Part shown: positions 62,479-64,000 of the stretch, piece by piece
How the letters are laid out: each line of letters starts with the position of its first letter
Position numbering within the stretch: the stretch's first letter is position 1
From: Phymatolithon calcareum
Taxonomy: Eukaryota; Rhodophyta; Florideophyceae; Hapalidiales
Length of the DNA: 64,000 nucleotides
Direction: 5' to 3'
Assembly (NCBI GenBank): GCA_977006965.1
Contig: OZ345352.1
Location: 310,001-374,000, forward strand
Notes under the pieces: model-generated
The model's database searches: none
What the model was told of the DNA's origin: nothing
The model's input: only the letters and a program-made list of their open reading frames with translations
Made by a program: the position numbers and the translations under genes

Positions 62479-62636
62479 GACGTTCGATACAGGAACTGCC
62501 ACAGGCATCGCGCTTGCACGAATTTTCTGCTTCTTGAACCTTCCCGGACCTCTTTGTGTTCTCTCGAGTATCCGCCGGATTCGTGCTTTTCTCTTTCATG
62601 TTTGGAATAAAATATCTTCCTCGTACCTTGAATGGC
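62479..62636. repeat. 158-bp segment, unoccupied paralog of 55069-55227
   Basis: See 55069-55227. Here the segment is flanked by unrelated DNA (CATTAACAGA on the left, TATTTAAAATCGG on the right) without the inverted arms. Confidence 0.85.
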
Positions 62637-64000
62637 TATTTAAAATCGGACAGACTTGCACTTTTCCCTGATTATTCTCCAGTCAATATCTGCGTGCCCT
62701 TAACTCCTAGCTATGGCACTTTTTCCAGCCGCTCTTACAAGCATTTTCAAACTTTCACTCTTAGATCCCCAAGTATTGCCAAAGTGTTAATTTTAATAGC
62801 GCTTGTGTTCATGTATGTCTTAGATAGCATATCATAAAGATTCAAAGGTCAATCTTTTCATGCTTTATTAGCTTCGCACGGGTTATATTTGAACGTCTTT
62901 CAGCAGCCATGAAGCCTCTAGAGCCAAGCGCATATCTGAACGAATGCACTTTTTCATTAGCACCATCGATACCCTTTGTAAATGCTAAGACTCTTAAAGA
63001 GGGACTACAATTTTTAAGCCTTATCGAAACCTTTGCGACAGTTCTGACAATGGTTGTCATCAGATACATTGTGAGAGCCCTGAATCATTTCATGTGCACT
63101 GCAAGTTTAATTCGCGAAAAAGCCTTGAAATTGTTGAAATTCAAAAAGCAGTGGTGCCTGAGCAAAGAAGAATGGGTAGGCAGGTAGAATGGTAAACCCT
63201 CGCCATTCCAAATGCATGGGCATTAATAGGTCCTGAGACTCTCAGTGGCCATCTTGGTCGCTGCGTATTTCTTTTCCAGTGAACTAAACTCTCAAAAGTA
63301 ATGACTTGTAAATAGCTCTTTAGCAATAATTTCAGATTAGGATCAGGTATTCTGTTATGTCCGGGAAGGCGCATTTCCTAGTAGAAGTCTCTTGTGAGAA
63401 AATCTACGAATATATGCGCCATGCTTTCCCTTTTCCCCCGTAAATGATATCTACGCAGGAAGAACAAGTGAACATATCGTTCGTCGCTATGTTCGGAAGC
63501 TTCACTTGTAATAAGCAAGCTCAACCAAGTACCACTCACTGGGAAAATATCTAAGCAAATAGAGCACAGCGTTATTGCTCTCTTAGCCACTCTCCACGTT
63601 TAAAATGGAAATACATTAGAGTAGCGATTCGTTCAGTTTTTCACTTAGTCGTAGACGATGTACTCGCTCGATATCTGCAGAGGGGAATTCAAGCACAACC
63701 CATGCGAGCCTAATAAAGAATAAAAAGTCTGAACTTTGAACCTTTATGATACGCTATCGAACACATACATGAGCAAAAGAGCTATTGGAACTAACACTTT
63801 AAACGAACTCGGGGATCTTCAATTGCAAGTTTTGAAGACGCGGTTAGCAGCATTTGCAGTGCCAGAAGTCAAAGGCGCACAGATGTTGATTGAGTAATGG
63901 GCAGCAAAAGTTAAAAATCTGCCCAGAGGCTCAATAACACCTGTCTTGTCCTGATACCTGTTCGGAGCGTTCGGTGGAGGCAATTAATCTATTAACATGA
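62637..64000. other. No firmly supported gene; ORF at 62909-63187
   Basis: The plus frame 62909-63187 (92 codons; PSIPFVNAKTLKEGLQFLSL, IETFATVLTMVV) looks coding-like and helical, but I cannot name it. After 63190 only short frames are seen, and the window ends in unclassified AT-rich DNA. Confidence 0.3.

Noticed and set aside
1-64000. CRISPR arrays, bacterial operons, rRNA genes
   Set aside because: No regularly spaced short repeats with unique spacers, no operon-like gene packing and no rRNA-like conserved blocks were seen.

Overview
This is eukaryotic nuclear DNA. It carries a Copia-type and a Gypsy-type LTR retrotransposon, LINE reverse-transcriptase fragments, a Helitron with an OTU protease domain, hAT-like and pogo/mariner-like TIR elements, and broken pieces of eukaryotic genes (TRRAP-like, Sel1-repeat, Apaf-1-like NB-ARC/WD40, protein-kinase-like). 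No spliceosomal intron is needed to read any of the longer frames. My best guess is a red macroalga (florideophyte, Chondrus-like). That rests on overall recognition of the repeat and gene mix, not on a marker gene. The window is gene-poor and repeat-rich, and almost every recognisable gene is broken.

Layout. 1-8 kb: a RecQ-like helicase scrap, a 262-bp tandem repeat, a perfect 18-bp hairpin, and two diverged 3' ends of an unknown multicopy family (called R1 here). 8.1-12.8 kb: a decayed Helitron (zinc ribbon, Rep two-tyrosine motif, PIF1 helicase, OTU protease). It has lost the HUH part of Rep and carries four in-frame stops. 13.2-20.1 kb: remains of STAND-type NB-ARC/WD40 genes. One ~600-bp piece is duplicated in inverted orientation around a repeat element (R2). 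A 791-bp hAT element with intact ends sits in one arm. 20-35 kb: dispersed repeats, Sel1-repeat fragments (one interrupted by a LINE), and unknown ORFs.

35.46-41.08 kb: a complete Copia retrotransposon on the minus strand. Its 327-bp LTRs appear identical, it has a 5-bp target duplication, and pol is one long open frame, so it is the youngest feature seen. 41-46 kb: a small secreted Cys-rich ORF, a second hAT-type zinc-finger remnant, three adjacent near-perfect palindromes (43366-43523), and a 2.28-kb pogo/mariner-like element inserted in an R1 copy. 48.8-49.6 kb: a GC-rich KDPG-aldolase-like gene with frame breaks. 50.5-54 kb: LINE, kinase-like and TRRAP-like fragments. 54.3-58.7 kb: a TIR element with an inverted second copy, then a decayed Gypsy pol. 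59.6-60.8 kb: a 450-bp pogo-like MITE that ends a minus-strand reading frame. 61-64 kb: unknown ORFs.

I see no operon-like or pathway organisation. The window reads as a transposon graveyard with one very recent Copia insertion. The STAND family is the nearest thing to an immune-type system here. Several insertions can be confirmed from within the window because an empty or paralogous site is also present (hAT at 15973-16763, pogo-like at 43898-46173).
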